Assembly (NCBI RefSeq): GCF_000019085.1
Contig: NC_010321.1
Location: 1,499,001 to 1,563,000 of the forward strand
Length of the DNA stretch: 64,000 nt
Origin: Thermoanaerobacter pseudethanolicus ATCC 33223
GTDB lineage: Bacteria > Bacillota > Thermoanaerobacteria > Thermoanaerobacterales > Thermoanaerobacteraceae
Direction of reading: 5' to 3'
Shown here: one piece after another, positions 51,616-60,319 of the stretch
Layout of the letters: each line of letters opens with the position of its first letter
How positions within the stretch are numbered: the stretch's first letter is position 1
Notes under the pieces: model-generated
Told to the model about the DNA's origin: nothing
The model's database searches: none
Seen by the model: the letters and a program-made list of their open reading frames with translations, nothing else
Made by a program: the position numbers and the translations under genes

Positions 51616-52425
51616 TTATTTTAATCCCGTTGTAGATATTCCTTTTACAAAATATCTCTGGAATATTAAGAATATCAATATAGTAGGTAACGTCAAAAGT
51701 ATAGCTCCTGCCATTACCTGGTTCCAAAATTGATAGTATTGGCCGTAAAAGGAATTAAGTCCTACCGGCAGTGTATACATATCATCACTAGACGTCAAGA
51801 GACTAGGCCACAAGAAACTATTCCAATTGCCAGTAAACATAAAAATGAATTGAGTTGCAAGAGCAGGTTTAGACAAAGGCAAAACTATTTTAAAGAAAAT
51901 CCCAAATCGTGACAAGCCGTCAATTGTAGCTGCTTCTTCTAACTCTTTGGGAAGAGATAAGAAAAATTGCCTCATTAAAAATATTCCAAAATTGCTGGTC
52001 AAAAATGGAATTGTAAGACCCATGTAAGTGTTTACCCAGCCCAATTTGCTGAGGAGGATATAAGTTGGTACCATCACTACCTGTCCTGGTACCATCATGA
52101 GAGCAAGCACAACCATAAACAATAAATTTCTTCCAGGAAAATTTATTCTTGCAAGTGCATACCCTGCCATAGAATTAAACAGTATATTGCCAAGCGTTAC
52201 TATAACTGCAACTATAGCACTATTTATAAACCATCTCAAAAAGGGAAATTTTGTGATTATCATTTTATAGTTATCTAAAGTCAAATGTTTTATATTTACA
52301 GCAAAAGTATTTAATTCACTTGTGGGTTTTAGAGATGTTATTATAGACCATATAAAAGGGCCAAGTGTAATTACTGCATATCCTACTACAACGGTATAAA
52401 ATAAAAACCGCAACACCTTTTTCAT
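51616..52425 (-). CDS. Sugar ABC transporter permease (MalG-like)
   Basis: A 269-residue permease with six helices and the EAA loop LPKELEEAATIDGLSRFGIFFKIVLPLSKPA. Lies 13 bases after the partner permease and 21 before pgmB. Part of the kojibiose-operon transporter. As in the trehalose system, no ATPase gene is present. Confidence 0.93.
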   Translation of the reverse strand: MKKVLRFLFYTVVVGYAVITLGPFIWSIITSLKPTSELNTFAVNIKHLTLDNYKMIITKFPFLRWFINSAIVAVIVTLGNILFNSMAGYALARINFPGRNLLFMVVLALMMVPGQVVMVPTYILLSKLGWVNTYMGLTIPFLTSNFGIFLMRQFFLSLPKELEEAATIDGLSRFGIFFKIVLPLSKPALATQFIFMFTGNWNSFLWPSLLTSSDDMYTLPVGLNSFYGQYYQFWNQVMAGAILLTLPTILIFLIFQRYFVKGISTTGLK

Positions 52426-52438
52426 CTATTGCCACCTC

Positions 52439-53338
52439 CTAATAGGTTTCTTCTTTGAAAAGCTTTCGCTGTATAAGAGTCAATATCAAGATTATTACAA
52501 ATAATACAAAAGCCATAGCTGAAGCGTAACCCATGTTAAAATCTCTAAATCCTGTCCTATATATATCCAGCACGACTGTCATTGTAGCATCAAGAGGCCC
52601 ACCAGTCCCTTGGGATACTACATAGGCTTGGTCAAAAACCTGAAAAGTACCAATTAATGACATTACTAGATTAAAAAACACTATTGGCCTCAACATTGGA
52701 AGGGTAATTTTGAAAAATCTTTGAAATTTATTAGCTCCATCTACTTCCGCAGCTTCGTACAATTCTGATGGTATATCCTGTAGCCCGGCAAGAAAAATTA
52801 CCATGTAATTACCTACAGAAGACCATATCGCCATCATCATAATAGAAGGAAGTGCAAACCTTACATCATTAAACCAAGTAGGACCTTGTATGCCAAATTT
52901 AGCCAACAAAGCATTAACTAAACCATCTGCTTTAAATAGATACAAAAATATTACAGAAACTGCAACTGTGGAGGTAACAGTTGGTATATAATAGGCTACT
53001 CTAAAAAATGTTTTACCTTTAATATCCGAATTTACAATTAATGCCAGTATTAAAGCAATAACAAGCTGTGTTGGTACTACTCCTAAAGAGTAAAGTGTTG
53101 TATTTAAAAGAGCTCTTTTAAACGTTGGGTCACTGAATAATTTTATATAATTTGCAAATCCAATCCATCGGCTTGCTTCAGGATTTAAAAAAGAAAATTC
53201 TTTAAAACTTATAATAAAAGCATAAATTAATGGTCCTATCAAAAAAATAGATATTGAAGCAATAAAAGGTAACACAAAAGCATACCCTGACAAAGCTTCG
53301 TATAAATACCTCTTTTTCATAGTCATTTTAGCTTCCAT
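52439..53338 (-). CDS. Sugar ABC transporter permease (MalF-like)
   Basis: A 299-residue permease with a basic N-terminus and six helices. The EAA loop reads IPSELYEAAEVDGANKFQRFFKITLPMLRP. ATG follows GAAGGATGTACTT. Cotranscribed after the binding protein, from which a strong hairpin separates it. Confidence 0.93.
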   Translation of the reverse strand: MEAKMTMKKRYLYEALSGYAFVLPFIASISIFLIGPLIYAFIISFKEFSFLNPEASRWIGFANYIKLFSDPTFKRALLNTTLYSLGVVPTQLVIALILALIVNSDIKGKTFFRVAYYIPTVTSTVAVSVIFLYLFKADGLVNALLAKFGIQGPTWFNDVRFALPSIMMMAIWSSVGNYMVIFLAGLQDIPSELYEAAEVDGANKFQRFFKITLPMLRPIVFFNLVMSLIGTFQVFDQAYVVSQGTGGPLDATMTVVLDIYRTGFRDFNMGYASAMAFVLFVIILILTLIQRKLFKEETY

Positions 53339-53376
53339 AAGTACATCCTTCCCTTCAACCTTAAAAAATCATAATT

Positions 53377-53404
53377 GCAGCACCTTATTTTAGTAAGGTG
53401 CTGC
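53377..53404 (-). terminator. Hairpin between binding-protein and permease genes
   Basis: GCAGCACCTTA / TAAGGTGCTGC in the 75-base gap downstream of the binding-protein gene. There is no T-tract, so it is likely to protect the 5' message and give excess binding protein over permeases. Confidence 0.65.
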
Positions 53405-53413
53405 TTGTTTAAA

Positions 53414-54676
53414 TTATTGTCCAACTTCCTTTTGTGCATTGTCAAGAGCTTGTTGAGCACTACTAATTTGCTTCATTATTAATGCTTCACAAGCTTTATT
53501 AGCCGCATCTACTACCTTTGTGCCATACAAACCGAATTGCCATGGTACCGCATAAGAAGCACCATCTACAAAGGCAGCTCTTTCAGGATATTTCTCCTTA
53601 AATCCTTCTTGCATAGACTTTCTCGATGGAAGTGCAAGGCCTGAATCTACTACAAATTGCTGTCCTTCTTTACCGGTTAAAAATTCAATAAGTTTAAAGG
53701 CTTCATCTTTATGTTTGCTGTTTTTATTCATCACATATGCAACAGTGAAAGCCATTGTAGATTTTTGCTTTCCTGCTGGAAGCTCTGCTATACCATAGTT
53801 TAAATCAGGAGCTTTTTCTTTGAGGAATGGTATCATCCAGCCACCTTCTATTGCCATTGCAGCTTTTTTAGCAGCAAAAGCATCTCCATTCCAGCCTTCT
53901 CCCATGTTTTGTGGTGTGTCAGCAACTTTGTCTTTTGTGATGAGGCTCACATAAAAATCAAGAGCTTGTGCATTCTCTGGCAGATTTAAAGTAACTTTTC
54001 CATCTTGATATACTGAACCACCATTTTGATTTATAAAAGCATCAAATCTTGCAAGGTCTGCTGATAAAACCAAACCTTTGACACCGTCTTTTGTCAATTT
54101 TTTAGCTACATCTCTTAATTCCTCCCATGTTTTTGGAGGCTCATTTATTCCAGCCGCTTTAAACATGTCTTTGTTGTAAAACAAAGCTAGAGTATTGAAA
54201 TCCTTTGGTAAACCATAAGTTTTTCCATCCCACTGAAAAGCGGAAAGCAATGCTGGCTCGAAATCATTTACATCCACATTGTATTTCTTAATATAATCAT
54301 CTAATGGCTCTAAAACTCCTGAAGACATAAGCTGTGGTGCCGGCATGCTGTCAAGATAGAATATGTCTGGTGCTGTATTTGACGCCAGTTCTGTTTGTAA
54401 TTTTTGCATGTAATCTCCCACAATTGTCTCAATTTGCACATCTATATTTGGATATTTTTCTTTAAACTTAGCTATTTGGTCATCCACTATCTTCTTTTCT
54501 GCTGGAGATGAAGACCACATGCCTAATTTTATAGTAACTGGTTTTGCTGTCTCTTGTTTTTGTGTATTTGTCTCATTGGCACTGGAAGTATTATTTTTAC
54601 TGGATGAACAACCAGCTAAAACAGTAGCTAATACAAAGATCGTCAATACAAAGATGCTTATAAGTTTTTTACTCAT
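53414..54676 (-). CDS. Sugar ABC transporter substrate-binding lipoprotein (kojibiose operon)
   Basis: A 420-residue family 1 binding protein. The signal has the lipobox VLAGC (Cys at about 23). Typical blocks are VTIKLGMWSSSPAEKKIVDD, PKTWEELRDVAKKLTKDGVK and KKAAMAIEGGWMIPFLKEKA. The ATG at 54676 is favoured over a GTG two codons upstream by spacing to AGGGG. Ligand inferred to be kojibiose or a related alpha-glucoside because kojP is the neighbour. Confidence 0.9.
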   Translation of the reverse strand: MSKKLISIFVLTIFVLATVLAGCSSSKNNTSSANETNTQKQETAKPVTIKLGMWSSSPAEKKIVDDQIAKFKEKYPNIDVQIETIVGDYMQKLQTELASNTAPDIFYLDSMPAPQLMSSGVLEPLDDYIKKYNVDVNDFEPALLSAFQWDGKTYGLPKDFNTLALFYNKDMFKAAGINEPPKTWEELRDVAKKLTKDGVKGLVLSADLARFDAFINQNGGSVYQDGKVTLNLPENAQALDFYVSLITKDKVADTPQNMGEGWNGDAFAAKKAAMAIEGGWMIPFLKEKAPDLNYGIAELPAGKQKSTMAFTVAYVMNKNSKHKDEAFKLIEFLTGKEGQQFVVDSGLALPSRKSMQEGFKEKYPERAAFVDGASYAVPWQFGLYGTKVVDAANKACEALIMKQISSAQQALDNAQKEVGQ

Positions 54677-54780
54677 TACCACTTTCCCCTTTCATAATTT
54701 TATAGTAAAATATCTGATTGAGAACTTAAAATTTTACTCTAACTCCACTTATCCCCCCTTAAAACATAATCAATTTATTT

Positions 54781-54818
54781 TAAGGTATAGCAGGTTATCA
54801 ACCTGCCTATACCTTTTT
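54781..54818 (-). terminator. Hairpin between kojP and the binding-protein gene
   Basis: AAGGTATAGCAGGTT / AACCTGCCTATACCTT with a T5 tract on the plus side. On the minus strand it is a strong stem with an AAAAT tail, so readthrough is probable. Confidence 0.6.
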
Positions 54819-54820
54819 GA

Positions 54821-57148
54821 CTATTCTATTGTCAGCTCTTTCCCTTTTACCTTTACTTTTATATTTCCTTTTCCTTTTAATTTTTTTACTGTCACTTCCT
54901 GTTTTGTAACAATCACCTCTATTAAATTGCCTTTCCAAAATACTTTATAGGAAAGTTTATCCCATTTTTCTGGCAGCCACGAATTTATATTTAATGCCCC
55001 TTCTTTGTCAATTTCCATTCCGCCAAATCCAAAAACAGCTACTTGCCATGTACCACCAGCAGATGCAGCATGCAAACCTTCTTTAGTGTTCCCCTGATTG
55101 TCCACAAGGTCCACGTTGGCACTTCTCATAAAAGACTGGTATGCGTTTTTGTGGTCCCCTACTTTTAACCCCATAATGGCATACATGCTGGGACCTAATG
55201 AAGATTTGTGCATAGTTCGCTTTTCATAATATTCGTAATTGATTCTTTTCGTTTCTTCGTCAAATTCCTCACCTAACAAAAGCATTAACATAACAACATC
55301 AGCCTGTTTAATAAGCTGGGTATCACCCAATTTTGTTATATCAACACCTTCAGGCCATATAGGCATATTGTTTTCATCAAATTTATCAATAACATAATCT
55401 TTTTTATCAAAATAGCCTTCAAATTGTTCTATCAGCTTTTTGTCTTTGTCATAAGGTATATATATTTTTTCTTCAACTTCTTTCCACTTTTCCATTTCCT
55501 CATTTGTCAAACATATCTTGTTTGATATAGCATGATAATGTTCAGGGTATTTTTCTTTTAACATATTGATTAGTTCAAGTCCCTTTTTAATATTCCATTT
55601 TGCAAGGTAATTAGTATAAGCATTATTATCAACATGTTCATGAAATTCATCAGGACCTATGACATTGTTTATTTCATACCTGTCTAATTCTTTTACATAT
55701 TCACATCTAGATACCCAAAATCTTGCAGTCTCAAAAATGATTTCTGCACCGTAATTCAACATAAACTCAATATCCTCTGTCGCTCTAAAATACTCCCACA
55801 CTGCAAAAGCTATATCAGCAGTTATATGATGCTCTAAATCACCCGTCCATATCCTTACAGGGTTTCCTTTGTAATCAAATCCCCATTTAGGTGTCTCTTC
55901 CTCTCCTGTATCTGCAGATTCCCAAGGGTATTGTGCTCCCTTATACCCGTTTAAAGCCGCATTTTTTCTCGCTGCATCAAGCATATTGTACCTGTACATC
56001 AAAAGTGTTCTAGCTGCCTGCGGATACACATATATGAAAAAGGGAAGCATAAATATTTCTGTATCCCAAAATACATGGCCTTTGTATCCCTCACCATGAA
56101 GAGCTTTCGCAGCAATACTTACCAGGGGGTCATTTTCATTGACAGAACTCATGAGATGAAAAATATTAAAACGCAAAGCTTTATCTGCTTCTTCATCCCC
56201 TTCAATATTTATATCTGCAACAGACCATAGTTCTTCATATACCTCAATATGTCTCTGCAACTCTTTGTCAATACCTTCTCCAGCAAAAGCAAAGAGTTCT
56301 TTTTCCACCGTACTCTTTAACAGGTCTTTTCTTACGTCTCTGGAGGTATAAGTTATTACAAATTTGTCAATTACTACTGTTTTGTTCTCTGTGCTATCAA
56401 ACTCAAAGTATTCAATACTCATTTCACCTAAAGGCAAAAATCTCTTAAATTTAGCTATGTTATTTTTCTCTTTATCCTCATAATGATATAACCTCACTGC
56501 ACTACCTGTTGCAATGCGAATATCATCGTCAATAGTTGCTGTTTCAAGATAAACTCCGCTTTTATTTAAACTGCTATTGTCAGCCACTTTCAAATGCTTT
56601 ACCCTATGCTTTGGGCTATCTGCTGAATTTAAAACAGTCCCATCAATAATGCTCTCTATACCTACAACACCACTGTAATTTACAGGTGTTACAAATAGCT
56701 TAATTGCAGAACGATGAAGGTCGCTACGGCTTATAAACCTGTATCCCTCAATTCGAGTAATTCTATCTTTGCTGTCTTTTATCAACATACTCCTAAATAG
56801 AATACCTTTTTTCATATCAAGAATTCTTTTAAATTCTATCAACTGGCATTTATCCAAACTTAATTCTTCACCTTCAACATACAACTTTATTCTCAACCAA
56901 TTTTGAGCATTTACTATTTCTCTAACCTGCGCATCTGACTTGTCAAAAATTCCTGCAATAAAATTTCCCGACCTTTCTCCCTCGCTTCCTTCCTCAAAAG
57001 TACCTCTTACGCCCATGTAACCATTTGTAAGTGTAAAAAGGGTCTCATATCGAGGATTTACCTCTGTATTATACTCATTTTGGAAAATAAGCCATTTGTC
57101 ATCACTTATTAAATTGTTTACATCCTCTAAAAACATGTGCTTTACCAC
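54821..57148 (-). CDS. kojP: Kojibiose phosphorylase (GH65)
   Basis: A 775-residue GH65 enzyme that phosphorolyses kojibiose (alpha-1,2-linked glucose disaccharide) to beta-glucose-1-phosphate and glucose. The length and sequence agree with the characterised T. brockii enzyme as I recall it, including the MVKHMFLEDVNNLISDDKW start. The catalytic Glu lies in NNVIGPDEFHEHVDNNAYTN. The start is GTG after GGAGGTATATAA. It is the first enzyme gene after its LacI regulator, with an operator 35 bases upstream of the start. Confidence 0.94.
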   Translation of the reverse strand: MVKHMFLEDVNNLISDDKWLIFQNEYNTEVNPRYETLFTLTNGYMGVRGTFEEGSEGERSGNFIAGIFDKSDAQVREIVNAQNWLRIKLYVEGEELSLDKCQLIEFKRILDMKKGILFRSMLIKDSKDRITRIEGYRFISRSDLHRSAIKLFVTPVNYSGVVGIESIIDGTVLNSADSPKHRVKHLKVADNSSLNKSGVYLETATIDDDIRIATGSAVRLYHYEDKEKNNIAKFKRFLPLGEMSIEYFEFDSTENKTVVIDKFVITYTSRDVRKDLLKSTVEKELFAFAGEGIDKELQRHIEVYEELWSVADINIEGDEEADKALRFNIFHLMSSVNENDPLVSIAAKALHGEGYKGHVFWDTEIFMLPFFIYVYPQAARTLLMYRYNMLDAARKNAALNGYKGAQYPWESADTGEEETPKWGFDYKGNPVRIWTGDLEHHITADIAFAVWEYFRATEDIEFMLNYGAEIIFETARFWVSRCEYVKELDRYEINNVIGPDEFHEHVDNNAYTNYLAKWNIKKGLELINMLKEKYPEHYHAISNKICLTNEEMEKWKEVEEKIYIPYDKDKKLIEQFEGYFDKKDYVIDKFDENNMPIWPEGVDITKLGDTQLIKQADVVMLMLLLGEEFDEETKRINYEYYEKRTMHKSSLGPSMYAIMGLKVGDHKNAYQSFMRSANVDLVDNQGNTKEGLHAASAGGTWQVAVFGFGGMEIDKEGALNINSWLPEKWDKLSYKVFWKGNLIEVIVTKQEVTVKKLKGKGNIKVKVKGKELTIE

Positions 57149-57182
57149 TTATATACCTCCTGATTCCTGCTAAAAATTTTAT

Positions 57183-57196
57183 CCGAAACGTTTTGG
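57183..57196. promoter_or_regulatory. LacI-type operator 2a
   Basis: CCGAAACGTTTTGG, one mismatch from the palindrome at 58241-58254. It lies between the second lacI gene and kojP. Confidence 0.8.
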
Positions 57197-57213
57197 GTAC
57201 TTTTTAAAAAAAA

Positions 57214-58224
57214 TTATATCTTTCTAGCTGAATCTCTAATTACAAGCTTATGAGGTATTAATATATGCTGAGGCTTTTCCCCTTTTATAATAGATAAAAG
57301 ATGTTTTGCTGCATTATATCCCATCTTAAAAGTATCTTGTCTTATAGTAGTAAGTCCAGGAGTAATAAGGGATGCAAGTTCAATATCGTCAAAACCTACA
57401 ATAGAGATGTCATCAGGCACTTTCATTCCTAAGTCTTTTGCTGCTTTGAAAGACCCTATTGCCATCAAATCAGAAGCATGAAATACAGCAGTTATTTCCG
57501 GATGTTCAAAAACCAACGTCTTAAAAGAATTATATCCACCTTCTTGAGTAAAATCATCAAAAACTACATATTCCTCTTTGTAAGGTATATTATTTTTTTC
57601 AAGAGCTTTTTTATAACCTTCTAACCTTTCAAAACTTACAGCCGCATCACCATGCCCATTTATAAATCCAATATTTCTATGTCCTAACTTTATAAGATAG
57701 CTTGTAGCTTCAAAAGCTGCCTGAACGTTATCCGAACTTACATATCCCACTTTATCAGTCAGTATCGGTATATCAATCAGAACAGTGGGAATTTGTGTTC
57801 TCTTTATTTCTTCAATATAAGGATCACTCAATCTTAAACCTTCTACAATAGCCCCTTCCACTTTTCTGTCATTGCAAAGCTTCTCATAGGAAGTGGCATC
57901 TTGGCTTTCCGGGTCTACAGTAAAAAGTATAAGGTCATATTTATCTTTTTTTAATCCTGCTTTTATACCTGCAAGCACTTCGAGGAAGAAAGGATGATAC
58001 GCCCCAGGTTTTATTAATTCAGAAACAATCAAGCCAACTGTGTGGGTCTTATTTGTGACAAGTCCTCTTGCAATGGAGTTTGGAGTATAATTAAGTTGTT
58101 CCGCTATTTTTTTAATTCTTTCACGTGTTTCCTCGCTTACATCCGGATATCCGTTTAAAGCTCTCGAAACCGTTGTAACAGATACACCCGCATATTTCGC
58201 TATATCCTTTATTGTAACAGCCAT
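57214..58224 (-). CDS. LacI-family regulator of the kojibiose operon
   Basis: A 336-residue repressor. HTH: AVTIKDIAKYAGVSVTTVSR, ALNGYPDVSEETRERI, LNYTPNSIARGL. The effector domain includes THTVGLIVSELIKPGAYHPF and YLIKLGHRNIGFINGHGD. It heads the kojibiose operon. Two AACGTT-centred operators, upstream of itself and of kojP, differ from those of the trehalose regulator, so the two operons should respond separately. Confidence 0.93.
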   Translation of the reverse strand: MAVTIKDIAKYAGVSVTTVSRALNGYPDVSEETRERIKKIAEQLNYTPNSIARGLVTNKTHTVGLIVSELIKPGAYHPFFLEVLAGIKAGLKKDKYDLILFTVDPESQDATSYEKLCNDRKVEGAIVEGLRLSDPYIEEIKRTQIPTVLIDIPILTDKVGYVSSDNVQAAFEATSYLIKLGHRNIGFINGHGDAAVSFERLEGYKKALEKNNIPYKEEYVVFDDFTQEGGYNSFKTLVFEHPEITAVFHASDLMAIGSFKAAKDLGMKVPDDISIVGFDDIELASLITPGLTTIRQDTFKMGYNAAKHLLSIIKGEKPQHILIPHKLVIRDSARKI

Positions 58225-58240
58225 TTAATATCCACCTTTT

Positions 58241-58254
58241 CCAAAACGTTTTGG
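58241..58254. promoter_or_regulatory. LacI-type operator 2b
   Basis: Perfect palindrome CCAAAACGTTTTGG, 17 bases upstream of the second lacI start; suited for autorepression. Confidence 0.85.
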
Positions 58255-58272
58255 TTGTTTGATTTCATTTTA

Positions 58273-58974
58273 TCAAAAACCTTTTAACCTGTCAACAGAT
58301 TTTTTCCTTCCGTAAGGACACACTTCCATACAAATACCGCAGACATAGCCTCTTCCAATGTGTTTAAATTTTTTATTCATGTATTCACTGCAAGCTCTTG
58401 CGTCAACTATTTCTTCTCTCGGCATTCCCTCTTTCCATAGAGTACCATAAAGTGCCATAGCAGGACAGGCATCTACACATAATTTACAGCTGCCACATTT
58501 ACTTTCAGTAATGGGGGTTCCGGTTTCAAAAGGCATATTTGTTAGAACTGTTCCTAATCTCACTCTTGGTCCATATTTTTCAGTCACAAGAAGCCCATTT
58601 TTCCCTATCCAACCAAGCCCTGCTCTTGTAGCAGCAGTTTTATGTGGAAAAAGTCCTCTATATTCTCCCAAATCAGCAATCGATTGAGACGCAGGAACAG
58701 CTAATGCTTTATAGCCCCATTCTTCAAGAAGAAGACCCGTCCTTAAGGTTATCTGGTCAATTAGCGTATTTACAGAACGGTAATGGTGATAATAAGTGTG
58801 AGTAGGCTTATTCTCAATTTCATCCACTATTCTATCCGCTAATTTTATTACAACTGTAATGGCATACGGAATATCTGAAAGAGTATCGGGAAGGATACCT
58901 GTAAGATTTGAAAAACCTACTAAAGACGCTCCCCATTCCCTTATTTTTTGCTCTAAAATTTTTTGTTTCTCCAT
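58273..58974 (-). CDS. QueG-like double 4Fe-4S protein
   Basis: A 233-residue protein related to the Fe-S and N-terminal part of epoxyqueuosine reductase and reductive-dehalogenase-like enzymes. Two ferredoxin-type clusters are predicted from CGSCKLCVDACP and CGICMEVCP, with an additional Cys in ARACSEYM. The N-terminal region has SQSIADLGEYRGLFPHK and AATRAGLGWIGKNGLLVTEKYGPRVRLGTVLT, typical of the family. It is shorter than true QueG (about 310-380 residues) and lacks the HEAT tail, so its substrate is open. ATG at 58974 has AGGG 9 bases upstream. Confidence 0.85.
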   Translation of the reverse strand: MEKQKILEQKIREWGASLVGFSNLTGILPDTLSDIPYAITVVIKLADRIVDEIENKPTHTYYHHYRSVNTLIDQITLRTGLLLEEWGYKALAVPASQSIADLGEYRGLFPHKTAATRAGLGWIGKNGLLVTEKYGPRVRLGTVLTNMPFETGTPITESKCGSCKLCVDACPAMALYGTLWKEGMPREEIVDARACSEYMNKKFKHIGRGYVCGICMEVCPYGRKKSVDRLKGF

Positions 58975-59111
58975 CTCTATCAACCCTTTTAGTAAAATTT
59001 ATGCATATAAATATTTTAGCACAACAAAATATATTTTTTTAAAATTTTTCAAAGTATATTTTTTATCCACCTACACAAATTAAGTATGAGAAAGAATAAG
59101 GAGGGATTTAA

Positions 59112-59411
59112 ATGGCAAGAGGTAGTTGGAACGATCGTCCAAAAATGGTACCAGAGGCTCACAAAGCCCTTGATAATATGAAATACGAAATCGCATCAGA
59201 ACTTGGCCTTCCAGTTAAGCAAGGTTCTGAAGATTATTGGGGATATATAAGTAGTAGAGATTGCGGCAAAGTAGGAGGACAAATGTTAAGACGAATGGTT
59301 CATTTTGCTGAATCTGCCATGGCAAGAGGCATTAGTATATATGGTTCTACTCCTGCACAAGGCGGCCCACAAGGTGCTGCAGGGAGCGAATCAGAATATA
59401 TGCAAAGATAG
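59112..59411 (+). CDS. Small acid-soluble spore protein, alpha/beta type
   Basis: A 99-residue DNA-binding spore protein that protects DNA from UV and heat. The core pattern is intact: MKYEIASELGLPVKQGSEDY, then the conserved ISSRDCGKVGGQMLRRMV. The C-terminal tail is Gly/Pro-rich (STPAQGGPQGAAGS), longer than usual. GGAGGGATTTAA precedes the ATG. The germination-protease site is expected at ELG-L. It should be expressed in the forespore. A terminator hairpin and the repeat element follow. Confidence 0.93.
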   Translation: MARGSWNDRPKMVPEAHKALDNMKYEIASELGLPVKQGSEDYWGYISSRDCGKVGGQMLRRMVHFAESAMARGISIYGSTPAQGGPQGAAGSESEYMQR

Positions 59412-59421
59412 AAAGAGAAAA

Positions 59422-59732
59422 AGAGAGTATTTCGTATACTCTCTCAGACTGTAGACAAACTTTCGTAAAGGAGATATTTTGCATAAGGAGCGACTTGTTA
59501 CAAAGCGGTAACAAAACTTAGCAAGACCGAGGGTGGAGGCAGGGCCGAAGCCATGGATGGCGAAGGCGGGCACCTGAGGCAAGGAGGCCGATTGTGCCCG
59601 GTACCCTGCCGGAGCCCGAAGGTCGAGCTTTAGTTTTGTCGCTTTGGAACATCGGAGCGACGATGCAAAATATCTCCTTTGAATATTTTTTAACTTTGTC
59701 AACAAACTGAGAGAGTATTTCGTATACTCTCT
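59422..59732. repeat. Direct terminator-hairpin copies flanking repeat element B
   Basis: A perfect 23-bp direct repeat (AGAGAGTATTTCG...CTCTCT) at 59422-59444 and 59710-59732. Each is a hairpin GAGAGTAT/ATACTCTC. Only the right copy is followed by a T-tract (TTTTATTATTG), so the original terminator appears to have been copied and split by the element. Confidence 0.92.
59445..59709 (-). mobile_element. MITE-like element, copy B
   Basis: About 265 bp, inverted relative to copy A at 22561-22823. Ends and the 18-bp inner inverted repeats (AAAGGAGATATTTTGCAT) are identical in both. The middle differs by a replaced stretch (GGTACCGGGCACAATCGGCC in B) and scattered changes. It lies in the 3' region of the SASP gene. 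No frame within it is kept between copies. Confidence 0.8.
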
Positions 59733-59803
59733 TTTATTATTGTATATTTTGTGATAGAATTAACTTAAACATACCACATATAGTAATAATGCGAGGTGGT
59801 AAC

Positions 59804-60319
59804 TTGGCTTACGAAATACAAGAATTAGCAGAAAACAAGTTAATTATACTATACATCTTAAACAGAATAAATATGCCTATTACAGACGAGCAAATAAGCA
59901 AAATTATCTTAGATAACAAACTTATGAACTATTTCTATTTAAGACAATACCTTGACGAGTTAATAGAAACTGGCTTTATAAAATTAGAAGAAGAAAAATA
60001 TTTTATTACGGAAGAAGGTATAAACATTTTAAAACTATTTTTCACAAGAATCCCCTTTGAAACACGGCAAAAAATAGACGAATACATCCTTTTAAACAAA
60101 GAAAAAATAAAACAGGAATCTCAATATATAGCCACTTATTACAAAAAAGACGAAAATCAATATATAGCTAATTGTAAAGTCGTAGAAAATGATATAGTTT
60201 TGATTGAGCTAAATATAAATGTAGTAAACAGCGAGCAGGCAAAACTTATCTGCGATAATTGGAAACAAAAATCTCAAGACGTATATGCATACATAATAAA
60301 AGTCCTCACGGGTCAATAA
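59804..60319 (+). CDS. DUF4364 family protein
   Basis: A 171-residue conserved clostridial protein of unknown function. The N-terminal half looks like a winged-helix module (NKLIILYILNRINMPITDEQISKIIL, YFYLRQYLDELIETGFIKL, YFITEEGINILKLF). The C-terminal half has the family's beta-rich part. TTG start after GAGGTGGTAAC. Its 3' end overlaps the beta-propeller gene on the other strand by 14 bases, so the two messages are complementary at their tails. Confidence 0.82.
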   Translation: MAYEIQELAENKLIILYILNRINMPITDEQISKIILDNKLMNYFYLRQYLDELIETGFIKLEEEKYFITEEGINILKLFFTRIPFETRQKIDEYILLNKEKIKQESQYIATYYKKDENQYIANCKVVENDIVLIELNINVVNSEQAKLICDNWKQKSQDVYAYIIKVLTGQ

